Shown here piece after piece: positions 42,373 through 51,197 of a stretch of 64,000 bases of DNA. The first letter of the stretch is position 1; the number at the start of each line of letters is the position of its first letter. The notes beneath the pieces are model-generated. The model was given only the letters and a program-made list of their open reading frames with translations. It did no database searches and was not told the origin of the DNA. The position numbers and the translations under genes were made by a program. Source of the stretch: Dactylosporangium siamense (GTDB lineage Bacteria; Actinomycetota; Actinomycetes; Mycobacteriales; Micromonosporaceae); contig NZ_BONQ01000096.1 in NCBI RefSeq assembly GCF_016862795.1, forward strand, positions 62,001-126,000, written 5' to 3'.

Positions 42373-43023
42373 ATGGCGAAGATCCTCAGCGTAGACATCA
42401 AGGCCGGACTGGCCCGCATCGTCAGCCCCGTCGCGGCCGCATTGCTGCGCGCCAAGATCACCCCTAATGCGGTGACCGTCGCCGGCACGGTCGGCGTGCT
42501 CATCGGCAGCGTCGGCTTCGCCACGCGTGGCCACATGGTCATCGCGCTCGTTATCGTCACCGTGAGCTGCCTCACCGACATGCTCGACGGGGCCATGGCC
42601 CGGCAGCTCGGCGTCAGCAACAAGTTCGGCGCCCTGCTCGACTCGACCATGGACCGCGTCTCCGACGGCGCCATCTTCGGTTCCGTGGCGTTCTGGTTCG
42701 CCTCGCAGGGGCAGCTGCGCGAGTGCGCCGCGGCGCTGCTGTGCCTGCTGACGGGGCAGGTCGTGTCCTACGTGAAGGCCCGCGCGGAGGGCCTGGGCAT
42801 GACCGCCAACGTCGGGCTGGCCGAGCGGACCGAGCGGCTCATCCTCGTCGGCATCGGCGGCCTGCTGTTCGGCTTCGACGTGAAGTACGGCATGGAGGCG
42901 GCGCTGTGGCTGCTGGTGCTGTTGTCGGTGATCACCATCTGGCAGCGGATGTCGCACGTGTACCGGCAGGCCGGCGAGATCGCCGCCGCCGCATCCTCCT
43001 CCGGCGATCGGGACAGTCTGTGA
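42373..43023 (+). CDS. pgsA: Phosphatidylinositol phosphate synthase (CDP-alcohol phosphatidyltransferase)
   Basis: A 216-residue membrane enzyme that joins CDP-diacylglycerol with inositol phosphate, the first step towards PIMs. The CDP-alcohol signature DMLDGAMARQLG...GALLDSTMDR spans about residues 72-99. About six helices are visible. GGGAG lies six bases before the ATG. It begins the conserved actinobacterial order pgsA, PIM acyltransferase, pimA, and its stop overlaps the next GTG (GTGA). Confidence 0.93.
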   Translation: MAKILSVDIKAGLARIVSPVAAALLRAKITPNAVTVAGTVGVLIGSVGFATRGHMVIALVIVTVSCLTDMLDGAMARQLGVSNKFGALLDSTMDRVSDGAIFGSVAFWFASQGQLRECAAALLCLLTGQVVSYVKARAEGLGMTANVGLAERTERLILVGIGGLLFGFDVKYGMEAALWLLVLLSVITIWQRMSHVYRQAGEIAAAASSSGDRDSL

Positions 43024-43952
43024 ACCTGGCGGAACTCGGCTACGGAGCCGCCTTCACGCTCATCCCGAAGCTGCCGCGGTCCGTGGTGTGGCCGCTCTTC
43101 GCGGCCGCCGCGGCGCACGGCGCCCGCCGGTACCGCGGCGGAACCGGTGGCAAGGGCACCGTGCGGCTCGCGTCCAACCTGCGACGGGTGGTCGGTCCCG
43201 CGGTCAGCGACGCGGAGCTCGCCGACCTGGTCCGGCGTGGGCTGCGGTCCTACGCGCGCTACTACCTGGACGCGCTGGGGCTGCCGGGCCGCTCCAGGGC
43301 GCAGCACCTGGCGGGGTTCCGGCTGGAGCGCGGCGAGCTGCTCGGCCAGCACGTCGCGGACAAGGTCGGCGCGGTCATCGCCCTGCCGCACGCCGGCAAC
43401 TGGGACGCGGCCGGCGCGTGGGTCGCCGCGAACGGGTGGCCGATCGTGACGGTGGCCGAGCGGCTCAAGCCGGAGAGCGCCTACCGGCGGTTCCTGAATT
43501 TCCGGCGCTCGCTGGGTATGGAGATCCTGCCGACGACCGGCGGCGACCGGCCCGCGTTCGACGTGCTGGAGGAGCGCCTGCGAGCCGGTTACGTGGTGCC
43601 GCTGCTCGCCGACCGGGACCTGACCGCCAGGGGTGTCGAGGTCGACTTCTTCGGCGGCCGGACCAGGATGCCGGCCGGTCCGGCGCTGCTCGCGCTGCGC
43701 ACCGGCGCGCCGCTCTACGTGGTGTCGATGTGGTTCGACCCGGACGCGGCCGCCGGTCGCCTCGAAGGGCCGATCCCGCTGCCGGGGGCTGGCGAGGGGG
43801 CCCTGGACGTGCGGGTCCGGCTGCTCACCCAGCGGATCGCGGACGGCCTGGCCGAGGGCATCGCCCGCAACCCGCAGGACTGGCACATGCTGCAGCGGCT
43901 CTGGATCGACACCCCCGCCGCCGCGGACCCAGCCGTCGTGAACCCGGCGTAG
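43020..43952 (+). CDS. patA: Phosphatidylinositol mannoside acyltransferase
   Basis: A 310-residue LpxL/HtrB-superfamily acyltransferase. The catalytic HX4D motif is HAGNWD near residue 124, and the acyl-binding region includes DRDLTARGVEVDFFGG. In mycobacteria the enzyme between pgsA and pimA acylates mannose of PIMs at the inner face of the membrane. The N-terminus is hydrophobic. GTG at 43020 overlaps the pgsA stop. pimA starts six bases after this gene. Confidence 0.92.
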   Translation: MNLAELGYGAAFTLIPKLPRSVVWPLFAAAAAHGARRYRGGTGGKGTVRLASNLRRVVGPAVSDAELADLVRRGLRSYARYYLDALGLPGRSRAQHLAGFRLERGELLGQHVADKVGAVIALPHAGNWDAAGAWVAANGWPIVTVAERLKPESAYRRFLNFRRSLGMEILPTTGGDRPAFDVLEERLRAGYVVPLLADRDLTARGVEVDFFGGRTRMPAGPALLALRTGAPLYVVSMWFDPDAAAGRLEGPIPLPGAGEGALDVRVRLLTQRIADGLAEGIARNPQDWHMLQRLWIDTPAAADPAVVNPA

Positions 43953-43957
43953 GAGGC

Positions 43958-45100
43958 GTGTTGCGTATCGGGATCGTGTGCCCGTACTCGTTCGACGTGC
44001 CCGGCGGGGTGCAGAACCACGTCCGCGACCTGGCGGAGACGCTCATCGCGCTCGGCCACCACGTCAGCGTCCTGGCACCCGGCGACGAGGAGAGCGGCGA
44101 GCAGCCCTACGTCGTGCCGGCCGGCCGGGCGGTGCCGGTGCCGTACAACGGCTCGGTCGCCCGGGTGTCGTTCGGCCTCATCTCCGCGACCCGGGTCCGG
44201 CGCTGGATGGCGGCGGGCCGGTTCGACGTGCTGCACGTGCACGAGCCGCTCATCCCGAGCCTGTCGATGCTCGCGGTGCTGTCGGCGCGCGGGCCGGTGG
44301 TCGCCACGTTCCACACCGCGATGACCCGCTCCCGGGCCCTCGCGGCCGCGCAGGGGCTGCTCCAGCTGGTCCTGGAGAAGATCACCGGGCGGATCGCGGT
44401 GAGCGAGCTGGCGCGCAAGGTGCAGGTCGAGCACCTCGGCGGCAGCGCGTGGGAGATCCCGAACGGCGTGCAGGTGTCGCGGTACCGGACCGCCGTGCCG
44501 CTGCCGGGGTGGCCGGGTCCGGGTGGGACGCTCGGGTTCCTCGGGCGGTTCACCGAGCCGCGGAAGGGATTCCCGTTCCTGCTGCAGGCGTTCGCGACGC
44601 TGGCACGCTCGCGGCCCGACCTGCGGCTGCTGGTCGCCGGTCCGGGTGACGTCGACGAGGTGATGGCCGATTTTCCGGACATTTCGCCTTATAGGGATCG
44701 GATCGTGTTCCTCGGGAAGGTGTCCGAGGAGGACAAGGCGCGGATGCTGCGCAGCGTCGACCTGTACATCGCGCCCAACACCGGCGGCGAGTCCTTCGGG
44801 ATGATCCTCACCGAGGCGATGTCGGCCGGCACCACCGTCGTGGCCAGCGACCTCGACGCCTTCCGGCGGGTCCTGGACGGCGGCCGGGCCGGCGCGCTCT
44901 TCCCCGTCGGCGACAGCGCGGCCCTGGCCTCGACGATCGGTGGGCTGCTCGACGACCCCACCCGGCGGGCCGCCCTCGCCGCCAGGGCGACCGAAGTCGT
45001 CGCCGCCTACGACTGGCCCGTCGTCGCCGAACGCGTCCTCGAGGTCTACTCCACGGTGATCGAGGTCGCGGGCGCGGTGGTGGAGCAGCCCGTCCCGTAG
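43958..45100 (+). CDS. pimA: Phosphatidylinositol alpha-mannosyltransferase PimA
   Basis: A 380-residue GT4 glycosyltransferase transferring mannose from GDP-mannose to phosphatidylinositol. The N-terminal LRIGIVCPYSFDVPGGVQNHV is characteristic of PimA. The nucleotide-sugar region includes LGRFTEPRKGFPFLLQAF and the E-x7-E motif in GESFGMILTEAMSAG near residue 285. GTG at 43958 (after AGGAGG) or TTG at 43961 may be the start; spacing slightly favours TTG, family N-termini favour GTG. It closes the PIM operon core. Confidence 0.95.
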   Translation: MLRIGIVCPYSFDVPGGVQNHVRDLAETLIALGHHVSVLAPGDEESGEQPYVVPAGRAVPVPYNGSVARVSFGLISATRVRRWMAAGRFDVLHVHEPLIPSLSMLAVLSARGPVVATFHTAMTRSRALAAAQGLLQLVLEKITGRIAVSELARKVQVEHLGGSAWEIPNGVQVSRYRTAVPLPGWPGPGGTLGFLGRFTEPRKGFPFLLQAFATLARSRPDLRLLVAGPGDVDEVMADFPDISPYRDRIVFLGKVSEEDKARMLRSVDLYIAPNTGGESFGMILTEAMSAGTTVVASDLDAFRRVLDGGRAGALFPVGDSAALASTIGGLLDDPTRRAALAARATEVVAAYDWPVVAERVLEVYSTVIEVAGAVVEQPVP

Positions 45101-45118
45101 GCCGCCCGGCCGGTCCGG

Positions 45119-45628
45119 GTGACCGCTGCGCGTACCGTAGGCTTCCGCCCTGTGTGGTGGGTGATCACGGTGGTGGCGGTGGTGGTCCTGGTGGCCACCT
45201 ATCTCACCTGGCTCGCGGCCCGCGTCGACCGGCTGCACGCGCGGGCGGTCGCGGCCTACGCCACCCTCGACGCCCACCTGCTGCGGCGCGCGGTCGTCGC
45301 GGTCTCCCTGGCCGAGGCCGCGCAGCTGCCCACCCTCGTCTACGCGGCCCGCATCGCCGTGGACGCCCAGCCCGAGGACCGTGAGGTCGCCGAGAACGAC
45401 CTGACCCGGCACCTGCGCGACGCGCACGAGGACGCGGCCGTGCCGGAGCCGGAGCTCAGCGGGCTCGTGCAGGTCAGCCGCCGGGTGGCGCTCGCCCGGC
45501 AGGTGCACAACGACGTGGTCCGCGACGCCCTGGCGGTGCGGCGGCGGCTCTTGGTGCGGCTGTTCCGGCTGGCGCGCAAACACCCGCGGCCGGCGTACTT
45601 CGACGTCGACGACCCGTCGCTGTCCTGA
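45119..45628 (+). CDS. Single-pass membrane protein downstream of pimA
   Basis: A 169-residue protein with an N-terminal transmembrane helix (WWVITVVAVVVLVATYLTW) and a helical cytoplasmic domain (RVDRLHARAVAAYATLDAHLLRRAV). In mycobacteria the gene at this position has a similar N-terminal part fused to a NUDIX domain. No NUDIX box is present here, so it is a NUDIX-less version or a homologue of only that part. Start is uncertain: GTG at 45119, or GTG at 45152, which has TAGGCT eight bases upstream. Function unknown. Confidence 0.75.
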   Translation: MTAARTVGFRPVWWVITVVAVVVLVATYLTWLAARVDRLHARAVAAYATLDAHLLRRAVVAVSLAEAAQLPTLVYAARIAVDAQPEDREVAENDLTRHLRDAHEDAAVPEPELSGLVQVSRRVALARQVHNDVVRDALAVRRRLLVRLFRLARKHPRPAYFDVDDPSLS

Positions 45629-45657
45629 TTCGTGGGCCGCGGGGTTGCCATTGGACG

Positions 45658-45687
45658 TCGGACGCAGCCCACCCGCGGGCGTAAACT
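45658..45687 (+). promoter_or_regulatory. Candidate pdxST promoter
   Basis: TCGGAC (45658-45663) and TAAACT (45682-45687) are 18 bases apart, about 40 bases before pdxS. The -10 is good and the -35 fair. Confidence 0.45.
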
Positions 45688-45727
45688 GAGGGTGAATCCC
45701 GCTCACCCCTGTTAGGAGTGCTCCGTC

Positions 45728-46636
45728 GTGTCCGAGTCGCCCACCACCAGCACGTCAGTCACCGGCACCGCGCGCGTGAAGCGGGGCATGGCAGAGATGC
45801 TCAAGGGTGGCGTCATCATGGACGTCGTCACCCCCGAGCAGGCAAAGATCGCCGAGGACGCCGGCGCCGTCGCCGTCATGGCCCTGGAGCGCGTCCCCGC
45901 CGACATCCGCGCGCAGGGCGGGGTCTCCCGGATGAGCGACCCCGACATGATCGACGGCATCATCGCCGCCGTCTCGATCCCCGTCATGGCGAAGGCCCGC
46001 ATCGGCCACTTCGTCGAGGCCCAGGTCCTGCAGGCGCTCGGCGTCGACTACGTCGACGAGTCCGAGGTCCTCACCCCGGCCGACTACAGCAACCACATCG
46101 ACAAGTGGGCCTTCACCGTGCCGTTCGTCTGCGGCGCCACCAACCTCGGCGAGGCCCTGCGCCGCATCACCGAGGGCGCCGCCATGATCCGCTCCAAGGG
46201 TGAGGCCGGCACCGGCGACGTCTCCAACGCCACCACCCACATGCGCAAGATCCGCGGCGAGATCCGCCGGCTGACGTCCCTGCCCGAGGACGAGCTGTTC
46301 GTCGCCGCCAAGGAGCTCCAGGCACCGTTCGAGCTGGTCAAGGAGATCGCCGAGACGGGCAAGCTGCCGGTCGTGCTGTTCACCGCCGGCGGCATCGCCA
46401 CCCCGGCCGACGCCGCGATGATGATGCAGCTCGGCGCCGAGGGTGTCTTCGTCGGCTCCGGCATCTTCAAGTCCGGCAACCCCGAGCAGCGCGCCGCCGC
46501 CATCGTCAAGGCCGTCACCTTCCACGACGACCCCGACGTCCTCGCCAAGGTCTCCCGCGGCCTCGGTGAGGCCATGGTCGGCATCAACGTCGAGGAGATC
46601 CCGCAGCCGCACCGTCTCGCCGAGCGCGGCTGGTGA
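45728..46636 (+). CDS. pdxS: Pyridoxal 5'-phosphate synthase lyase subunit
   Basis: A 302-residue TIM-barrel enzyme that forms PLP from ribose 5-phosphate, glyceraldehyde 3-phosphate and ammonia delivered by PdxT. Hallmarks are [17 protein letters not shown] near the start, the catalytic lysines in [10 protein letters not shown] and RSKGEAGTG, and the VGSGIFKS phosphate site. GTG at 45728 has GGAG about ten bases upstream. The 3' end overlaps pdxT in GTGA. The pair follows the PIM block as in mycobacteria. Confidence 0.97.
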   Translation: MSESPTTSTSVTGTARVKRGMAEMLKGGVIMDVVTPEQAKIAEDAGAVAVMALERVPADIRAQGGVSRMSDPDMIDGIIAAVSIPVMAKARIGHFVEAQVLQALGVDYVDESEVLTPADYSNHIDKWAFTVPFVCGATNLGEALRRITEGAAMIRSKGEAGTGDVSNATTHMRKIRGEIRRLTSLPEDELFVAAKELQAPFELVKEIAETGKLPVVLFTAGGIATPADAAMMMQLGAEGVFVGSGIFKSGNPEQRAAAIVKAVTFHDDPDVLAKVSRGLGEAMVGINVEEIPQPHRLAERGW

Positions 46637-47256
46637 CCGCCGGCATGATCATCGGTGTGCTCGCCCTGCAGGGCGATACCCGCGAACACCTGCACGCCCT
46701 GGCCGAGCTGGACGTCATCGCCCGTCCGGTGCGCCGCCCCGACGAGCTCGACTCCGTGGACGCGCTGGTCATCCCCGGCGGCGAGTCGACGGCGATGAGC
46801 AAGCTGGCGCTCGAGTTCGGCATGACCGAGCCGCTGCGCAAGCGGATCGCCGGCGGCATGCCCACCTACGGCTCCTGCGCCGGCATGATCATGCTGGCCG
46901 GCACGATCCTGGACGGCCGCGCCGACCAGGTGCCCTTCGGCGGGATCGACATGACCGTCCGGCGCAACGCCTTCGGCCGGCAGGTCGACTCGTTCGAAGG
47001 CTCCGTGGACATTTCCGACATCGACGGCGGCCCGTTCTCCGCCGTCTTCATCCGCGCGCCCTGGGTCGAAGAGGTCGGACCGGACGTGCGGGTGCTGGGG
47101 CGTGTGACCGCCGGACCGGCCGCCGGTAGGATTGTCGCGGTTCGGCAGCAGCACCTGCTCGCGACCGCCTTCCATCCCGAGCTCACCGGCGACCTCCGAG
47201 TTCATCGGTACTTCGTGGAGATGGCGCGTGAGGCGGGCCAGACGACGGAGGGTTAG
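46633..47256 (+). CDS. pdxT: Pyridoxal 5'-phosphate synthase glutaminase subunit
   Basis: A 207-residue class I glutaminase that supplies ammonia to PdxS. The N-terminal [13 protein letters not shown], substrate loop [11 protein letters not shown], catalytic Cys in [10 protein letters not shown] near residue 82, and the His-x-Glu pair in AFHPELTGD near residue 181 are all intact. GTG at 46633 overlaps the pdxS stop. The yebC gene follows by three bases. Confidence 0.96.
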   Translation: MTAGMIIGVLALQGDTREHLHALAELDVIARPVRRPDELDSVDALVIPGGESTAMSKLALEFGMTEPLRKRIAGGMPTYGSCAGMIMLAGTILDGRADQVPFGGIDMTVRRNAFGRQVDSFEGSVDISDIDGGPFSAVFIRAPWVEEVGPDVRVLGRVTAGPAAGRIVAVRQQHLLATAFHPELTGDLRVHRYFVEMAREAGQTTEG

Positions 47257-47259
47257 GCC

Positions 47260-48015
47260 ATGTCCGGGCACTCAAAATGGGCGACGACCAAGCACAAGAA
47301 GGCGGTCATCGACGCCAAGCGCGGCAAGCTCTTCGCCCGCCTGATCAAGAACGTCGAGGTCGCCGCCCGCACCGGCGGCGGCGACGTCAACGGCAACCCC
47401 ACGCTCTTCGACGCCATCCAGAAGGCGAAGAAGAACTCCGTGCCCAACGACAACATCAACAACGCGGTCAAGCGCGGCTCGGGCCAGATCGGCGGCGGCG
47501 CCGACTGGCAGACCGCCATGTATGAGGGCTACGGCCCCAGCGGCGTGGCGATCCTCATCGAATGCCTCACCGACAACCGCAACCGCGCGGCGACCGAGGT
47601 CCGGGTCGCGCTCACCCGCAACGGCGGCAACCTCGCCGACGCCGGCAGCGTCTCGTACATGTTCACCCGGAAGGGTGTCATCATCGTGCCCAAGGCCGGC
47701 GAGCTGACCGAGGACGACCTGCTCCTCGCCGTCCTGGACGCCGGCGCCGAAGAGGTCAACGACCTCGGCGAGGCCTTCGAGGTCATCAGCGAGGCCACCG
47801 ACCTCGTGCCCGTCCGCACCGCCCTGCAGGACGCCGGCATCGACTACGAGTCCGCCGACTCCTCCTTCGTCCCCAGCGTGACCGTCCCCCTGGACGAAGA
47901 GGGCGCCCGCAAGGTCTTCAAGCTCATCGACGCCCTGGACGACTGCGACGACGTGCAGAACGTGTACGCCAACTTCGACATCTCCGACGAGGTCATGGCG
48001 CTCGTCGAAGCCTGA
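47260..48015 (+). CDS. yebC: YebC/PmpR family (TACO1-like) protein
   Basis: A 251-residue protein of the YebC family, described as transcriptional regulators and more recently as translation factors helping ribosomes at difficult sequences. [22 protein letters not shown] is diagnostic, and the three-domain length is normal. It is co-oriented and nearly contiguous with pdxT. In many actinobacteria ruvC-ruvA-ruvB follow directly; here they do not. Confidence 0.96.
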   Translation: MSGHSKWATTKHKKAVIDAKRGKLFARLIKNVEVAARTGGGDVNGNPTLFDAIQKAKKNSVPNDNINNAVKRGSGQIGGGADWQTAMYEGYGPSGVAILIECLTDNRNRAATEVRVALTRNGGNLADAGSVSYMFTRKGVIIVPKAGELTEDDLLLAVLDAGAEEVNDLGEAFEVISEATDLVPVRTALQDAGIDYESADSSFVPSVTVPLDEEGARKVFKLIDALDDCDDVQNVYANFDISDEVMALVEA

Positions 48016-48027
48016 CCATCGACGCGC

Positions 48028-48057
48028 GGGGCGGGGGCCGGACGGCTCCCGCCCTTC
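48028..48057 (+). terminator. Candidate terminator after yebC
   Basis: GGGCGGG (48029-48035) pairs with CCCGCCC (48048-48054), a 12-base loop between, followed by TTCT. It is moderate in strength. Confidence 0.5.
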
Positions 48058-48075
48058 TGTGTCGTGAGGAGCCAC

Positions 48076-48528
48076 GTGTCCGAGGCTCTTGCCGCGCTGG
48101 TGCGGTCGTTCCTGGACGAGCCGCTGCGGCTGACCCCGGACGACCCCGCCGCGGAGTGGCACGCCAACACCGTGTGGTTCGGGGTTCCCGACGAGCCGGT
48201 CGATCCGGCGGCGGTGGCCGCGGCGCTGGAGGAGGTCGGCCGGCGGCTGCGGGTCCGCTTCGGCGCCGGACCGGGACCGGTCACCTTCTACGCCTGGCAC
48301 GACGGGCAGGCCGGCCAGCTCCGCTGCGCGCTGCGCTCCGTGCCGCCGGACGAGTTGCCGTTCGGTGGGCGGCACGTGGTGCTCGAGCGGCCGGACGCGG
48401 TGGTCGCCCTGATCGCCGCCGACAGGCACCCCGGCGTTGTGCTGTGGGAGGAGCTCTCCCCGGCCACCGCCGAGCCGGCTCCGGAACCGCCGCCGTTCCC
48501 GGTCTTCGCGGTGCCGATCGCTGTCTGA
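48076..48528 (+). CDS. Hypothetical protein, 150 residues
   Basis: A soluble acidic protein that I do not recognise. It begins SEALAALVRSFLDEPLRL and contains FYAWHDGQAGQLRCALRS and ERPDAVVALIAADRHPG, with a proline-rich end. No membrane segment or catalytic motif is visible. GTG at 48076 is favoured by AGGAG upstream; GTG at 48064 adds four residues. It stands alone between yebC and vapBC. Confidence 0.7.
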   Translation: MSEALAALVRSFLDEPLRLTPDDPAAEWHANTVWFGVPDEPVDPAAVAAALEEVGRRLRVRFGAGPGPVTFYAWHDGQAGQLRCALRSVPPDELPFGGRHVVLERPDAVVALIAADRHPGVVLWEELSPATAEPAPEPPPFPVFAVPIAV

Positions 48529-48571
48529 TGTCTTGCTCGTAAGCTGGTCGGGAAGGACCGCACCGCACTAA

Positions 48572-48601
48572 TTGCCGTGTGGCCACATGGTGGACTAGTG
48601 T
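48572..48601 (+). promoter_or_regulatory. vapBC promoter with palindromic operator
   Basis: TTGCCG (48572-48577), an 18-base spacer and TAGTGT (48596-48601). The spacer begins with the perfect palindrome TGTGGCCACA (48578-48587), within a 16-bp imperfect palindrome 48575-48590. This fits autorepression by a VapBC complex. Confidence 0.6.
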
Positions 48602-48619
48602 TCGGAGAGGAGGTGGAAC

Positions 48620-48868
48620 ATGACCGAAACCGTCATCAAGGCAGACGCCGAGACGGCCGCCGGGGACGAACCGGCGATCGACGAGGAACTGCTCGAGGAG
48701 GCACAGCGACACTTGGGCACGTCATCACGCAACGAAGCGATCAACGAAGCCCTCCGGGAGTTCGTCGACCAGCAACGCGCCCGCCGCAGGCAGGCGCTGC
48801 AGGACCTGCGACGAATGTCAGACGAGGGTGCGTTCAACTACGACGCGCTTGACGAGGTGGACACATGA
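48620..48868 (+). CDS. vapB: VapB-type antitoxin
   Basis: An 82-residue antitoxin partner of the PIN toxin. The segment IDEELLEEAQRHLGTSSRNEAINEALREFVDQQ resembles the ribbon-helix-helix DNA-binding fold of VapB, followed by a charged toxin-binding tail. A strong GGAGGTGG precedes the ATG. The stop overlaps the toxin start (ATGA). Confidence 0.9.
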   Translation: MTETVIKADAETAAGDEPAIDEELLEEAQRHLGTSSRNEAINEALREFVDQQRARRRQALQDLRRMSDEGAFNYDALDEVDT

Positions 48869-49272
48869 GGTACCTCGTCGACACCAGTGCACTTGTCCGG
48901 CTTCAGCGGAACCAGGTCGCGGCGGCATGGGACGATCTGGCCGAACGTGGGCTGATCGCGGTGTGTGAGCCGGTTCTCGCCGAGATGCTGTCAATCGCTG
49001 ACGCGAAGACCTACCTTGCCGTTGAAGAGCGCATTCTTGCGCTGTACCCGTGGGCGGCCGTTCCCGACGGCATCTGGTCTCTGACCAAGGCCATTCGGCA
49101 CGAACTGATTTTGCCGAGCGCCTATCAGGGCGTGTCCGTGGCGGATCTGGTGATCGCGGCAACCGCGATCCGGCTCAAACTCGCGGTCCTGCACGAGGAC
49201 GGCGACTTCGAAACCATCGCCAGGCATGTCCCTGAACTCCGCCAGCAGCGGATCAGCGCCGACCCTGAGTAG
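48865..49272 (+). CDS. vapC: VapC-type PIN-domain ribonuclease toxin
   Basis: A 135-residue PIN-domain toxin expected to cleave tRNA or rRNA. Acidic active-site residues appear at YLVDTSAL (Asp 6), CEPVLAEML (Glu near 40), VSVADLVIAA (Asp near 93) and LHEDGDFE (Asp near 111). All are intact. GC content and codon use are slightly less extreme than in neighbours, which would fit a mobile toxin-antitoxin module, but no mobile element was seen. Confidence 0.92.
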   Translation: MRYLVDTSALVRLQRNQVAAAWDDLAERGLIAVCEPVLAEMLSIADAKTYLAVEERILALYPWAAVPDGIWSLTKAIRHELILPSAYQGVSVADLVIAATAIRLKLAVLHEDGDFETIARHVPELRQQRISADPE

Positions 49273-49377
49273 GACGCAGACCCTGTCGCCGCCCTCCCCG
49301 GCGTCGACTTTCGATGGCTTCCCGCCGCTCGTCCCGTGTCCGCTTGCCGGGACGCCACCCCACCCCCTGTCGCAGGA

Positions 49378-50052
49378 TTACTGGCCCGGGCGGATCAGGC
49401 CTGACTCGTAGGCGTAGACGACGGCCTGGACGCGGTCGCGGAGGGCGAGTTTCATCAGGACGCGGGCCACGTGGGTCTTCACCGTGGCCTCGCCGACCGT
49501 GAGGGCGGCCGCGATCTCGCCGTTGGACCGGCCGCGCGCCATGAGGCGCAGGACGTCGGTCTCGCGTGGGGTGAGGTCGGCGAGCTCCGGGGGCGGCTGC
49601 GGGCCCGGGGTGCCGGCGTAGGAGGCGATGACCCGGGTCGTGACCGCCGGGTCGAGCAGGGCCTCACCGGCGGCGACCACGCGGATCGCGGTGATGAGGT
49701 GCTCCGGGGAGGAGACCTTCAGCAGGAAGCCGCTGGCACCGGCGCGGAGCGCCTCGTACAGGTTGTCATCGGTGTCGAACGTGGTGAGCACGATGACGCG
49801 GGGCGGGTTCGGGGCGGCGAGGAGGGCGCGGGTCGCGGTGAGGCCGTCCTGGCGGGGCATGGCGATGTCCATGAGGACCACGTCGGGGCGCAGGCGGCGA
49901 GTCAGGGCGACCGCGTCGACGCCGTCGCCGGCCTCGCCGATGACCTGCATGTCCGGCTCGGTCTCGATGACCATGCGCAGGCCGGCCCGGACCATGCGCT
50001 GGTCGTCGGCGATGACGACGCTGATCCGCGACAGGGAATGCACCGGGGTCAC
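49378..50052 (-). CDS. NarL/FixJ-family response regulator
   Basis: A 224-residue regulator with receiver motifs IADDQ near residue 12, phosphoacceptor Asp in VLMDIAMPRQDG near residue 59, TTFD and LLKVSSP. The LuxR-type helix-turn-helix is LTPRETDVLRLMARGRSNGEIAAAL near residue 160 with VKTHVARVLMKL. GTG at 50052 overlaps the kinase stop (GTGA), so the two genes are coupled. The lysine is in LLKVS where many have LLKD. Targets unknown. Confidence 0.94.
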   Translation of the reverse strand: MTPVHSLSRISVVIADDQRMVRAGLRMVIETEPDMQVIGEAGDGVDAVALTRRLRPDVVLMDIAMPRQDGLTATRALLAAPNPPRVIVLTTFDTDDNLYEALRAGASGFLLKVSSPEHLITAIRVVAAGEALLDPAVTTRVIASYAGTPGPQPPPELADLTPRETDVLRLMARGRSNGEIAAALTVGEATVKTHVARVLMKLALRDRVQAVVYAYESGLIRPGQ

Positions 50053-51185
50053 GACGCCACCAGCAGGGGGAGGCGGGCGTGCACGGCGAAGCCGCCGCCG
50101 GGGCGGGGGCCGGCGTCGAGGTCGCCGCCGAAGAGGGTGGCGCGTTCGCGCATGCCGATCAGGCCCTGGCCGGTGCCGGGCACGGGGACGACGGCGCGGC
50201 CGCCGGAGTCGACGACCGACAGGTGCACGCCGTCTCCGGCGTAGCGCAGTTCGACGGTGACGGCGGCGGGGCCGGCGTGCTTGAGGACGTTGGTGAGGGC
50301 TTCCTGGACGATGCGATACGCCGACAGGTCCGCCGCGGGCAGCAGCGTGACCGGGGTGCCCTCGCGCCGGAAGTCGACGGTCAGGCCGGCCTCGCGGACC
50401 TGGGCGAGCAGCTCGTCGAGGCGGTCCAGGCCGACCGGGACGATGGTGGAGCCGGCCGTGGTGCCGGTGTCGCCGCGCAGCAGGCCCAGGGTGCGGCGCA
50501 GCTCGCCGACGGCGTCGCGGCCCGAGGACTCGACGCTGCGCAGCAGGTCCGTCTCGACGGTGAGGCCGGCGTCGAGGCGGCGGCGGACCACGCCGGCCTG
50601 GATCACCATGACGGTGACGCTGTGCGCGACCATGTCGTGCAGCTCGCGGGCGATACGGACGCGTTCCTCCATGACCGCCTCGCGGACCCGTTGCTCGCGG
50701 ATCGCGGCGCGGGCCGCGGCGGCGTCGCTGCTCTGCCGGTGCTGGACGGCGAAGGCGGCGCCGAGGATCCACGGGGCGACGGGGAAGAAGAACGCGCCCA
50801 TCGGGTCGACCGGGTCGACCTGCCAGAAGGCCGTTCCGGTGGCGACGGCGAGGACCAGGCCGGCGACGCCGCGGGTGCGGGCGGGCCAGCCGGCGGCGCC
50901 GAGGAGCGGCACGTGCCGGCCGACCGTGTAAGCGGCGATGATCATCGCGGCGAGCTGCCAGAGGCGGTAGTTGACGATCTGGTCCGGATACCAGTACTTG
51001 AGGCCGGCGACGCAGTTGGCGAGCAGCGCGGTGAGCGGGGCGGCCCGGCGCAGGGCGACGAGCGGGACGAACGCGGCGAGGACGAACGGCCACCAGCTGC
51101 CCGGCTGGTGCGCGACCACCTCCTCCGTCAGCGCGAACGCCACGAACGCGCCCGCCAGCCCGAGGTCCGTCCGGCTCATGTTCAC
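50049..51185 (-). CDS. NarL-type sensor histidine kinase
   Basis: A 378-residue kinase. The N-terminal 150 residues hold about five or six hydrophobic helices. The dimerisation and phosphoacceptor motif is RIARELHDMVAHSVTVMVIQAG near residue 175, and the ATPase domain includes IVQEALTNVLKHA and GTGQGLIGMRERA. GTG at 51185 is chosen because TACGGT ends six bases upstream, implying a leaderless mRNA; ATG at 51179 is the alternative. It is divergent from the duplicated membrane protein. Confidence 0.93.
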   Translation of the reverse strand: MNMSRTDLGLAGAFVAFALTEEVVAHQPGSWWPFVLAAFVPLVALRRAAPLTALLANCVAGLKYWYPDQIVNYRLWQLAAMIIAAYTVGRHVPLLGAAGWPARTRGVAGLVLAVATGTAFWQVDPVDPMGAFFFPVAPWILGAAFAVQHRQSSDAAAARAAIREQRVREAVMEERVRIARELHDMVAHSVTVMVIQAGVVRRRLDAGLTVETDLLRSVESSGRDAVGELRRTLGLLRGDTGTTAGSTIVPVGLDRLDELLAQVREAGLTVDFRREGTPVTLLPAADLSAYRIVQEALTNVLKHAGPAAVTVELRYAGDGVHLSVVDSGGRAVVPVPGTGQGLIGMRERATLFGGDLDAGPRPGGGFAVHARLPLLVAS

Positions 51186-51191
51186 CCGCTG

Positions 51192-51197
51192 ACCGTA
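51192..51197 (-). promoter_or_regulatory. -10 element of the leaderless kinase gene
   Basis: TACGGT on the minus strand is followed by six bases and the GTG at 51185. A divergent TACGGT for the opposite gene lies at 51306-51311, and an inverted repeat TCCCCC-TCGC-GGGGGA (51244-51259) sits between the two promoters. Confidence 0.5.

Noticed and set aside
40037-42394. 785-codon open frame opposite the EF-G2 gene
   Set aside because: Leucine-, valine-, arginine- and aspartate-rich sequence is typical of antisense translation of high-GC genes. EF-G2 on the other strand has all GTPase motifs.
48541-49272. Genomic island around vapBC
   Set aside because: Slightly lower GC is visible, but there is no integrase, tRNA, direct repeat or transposase to support an island boundary.
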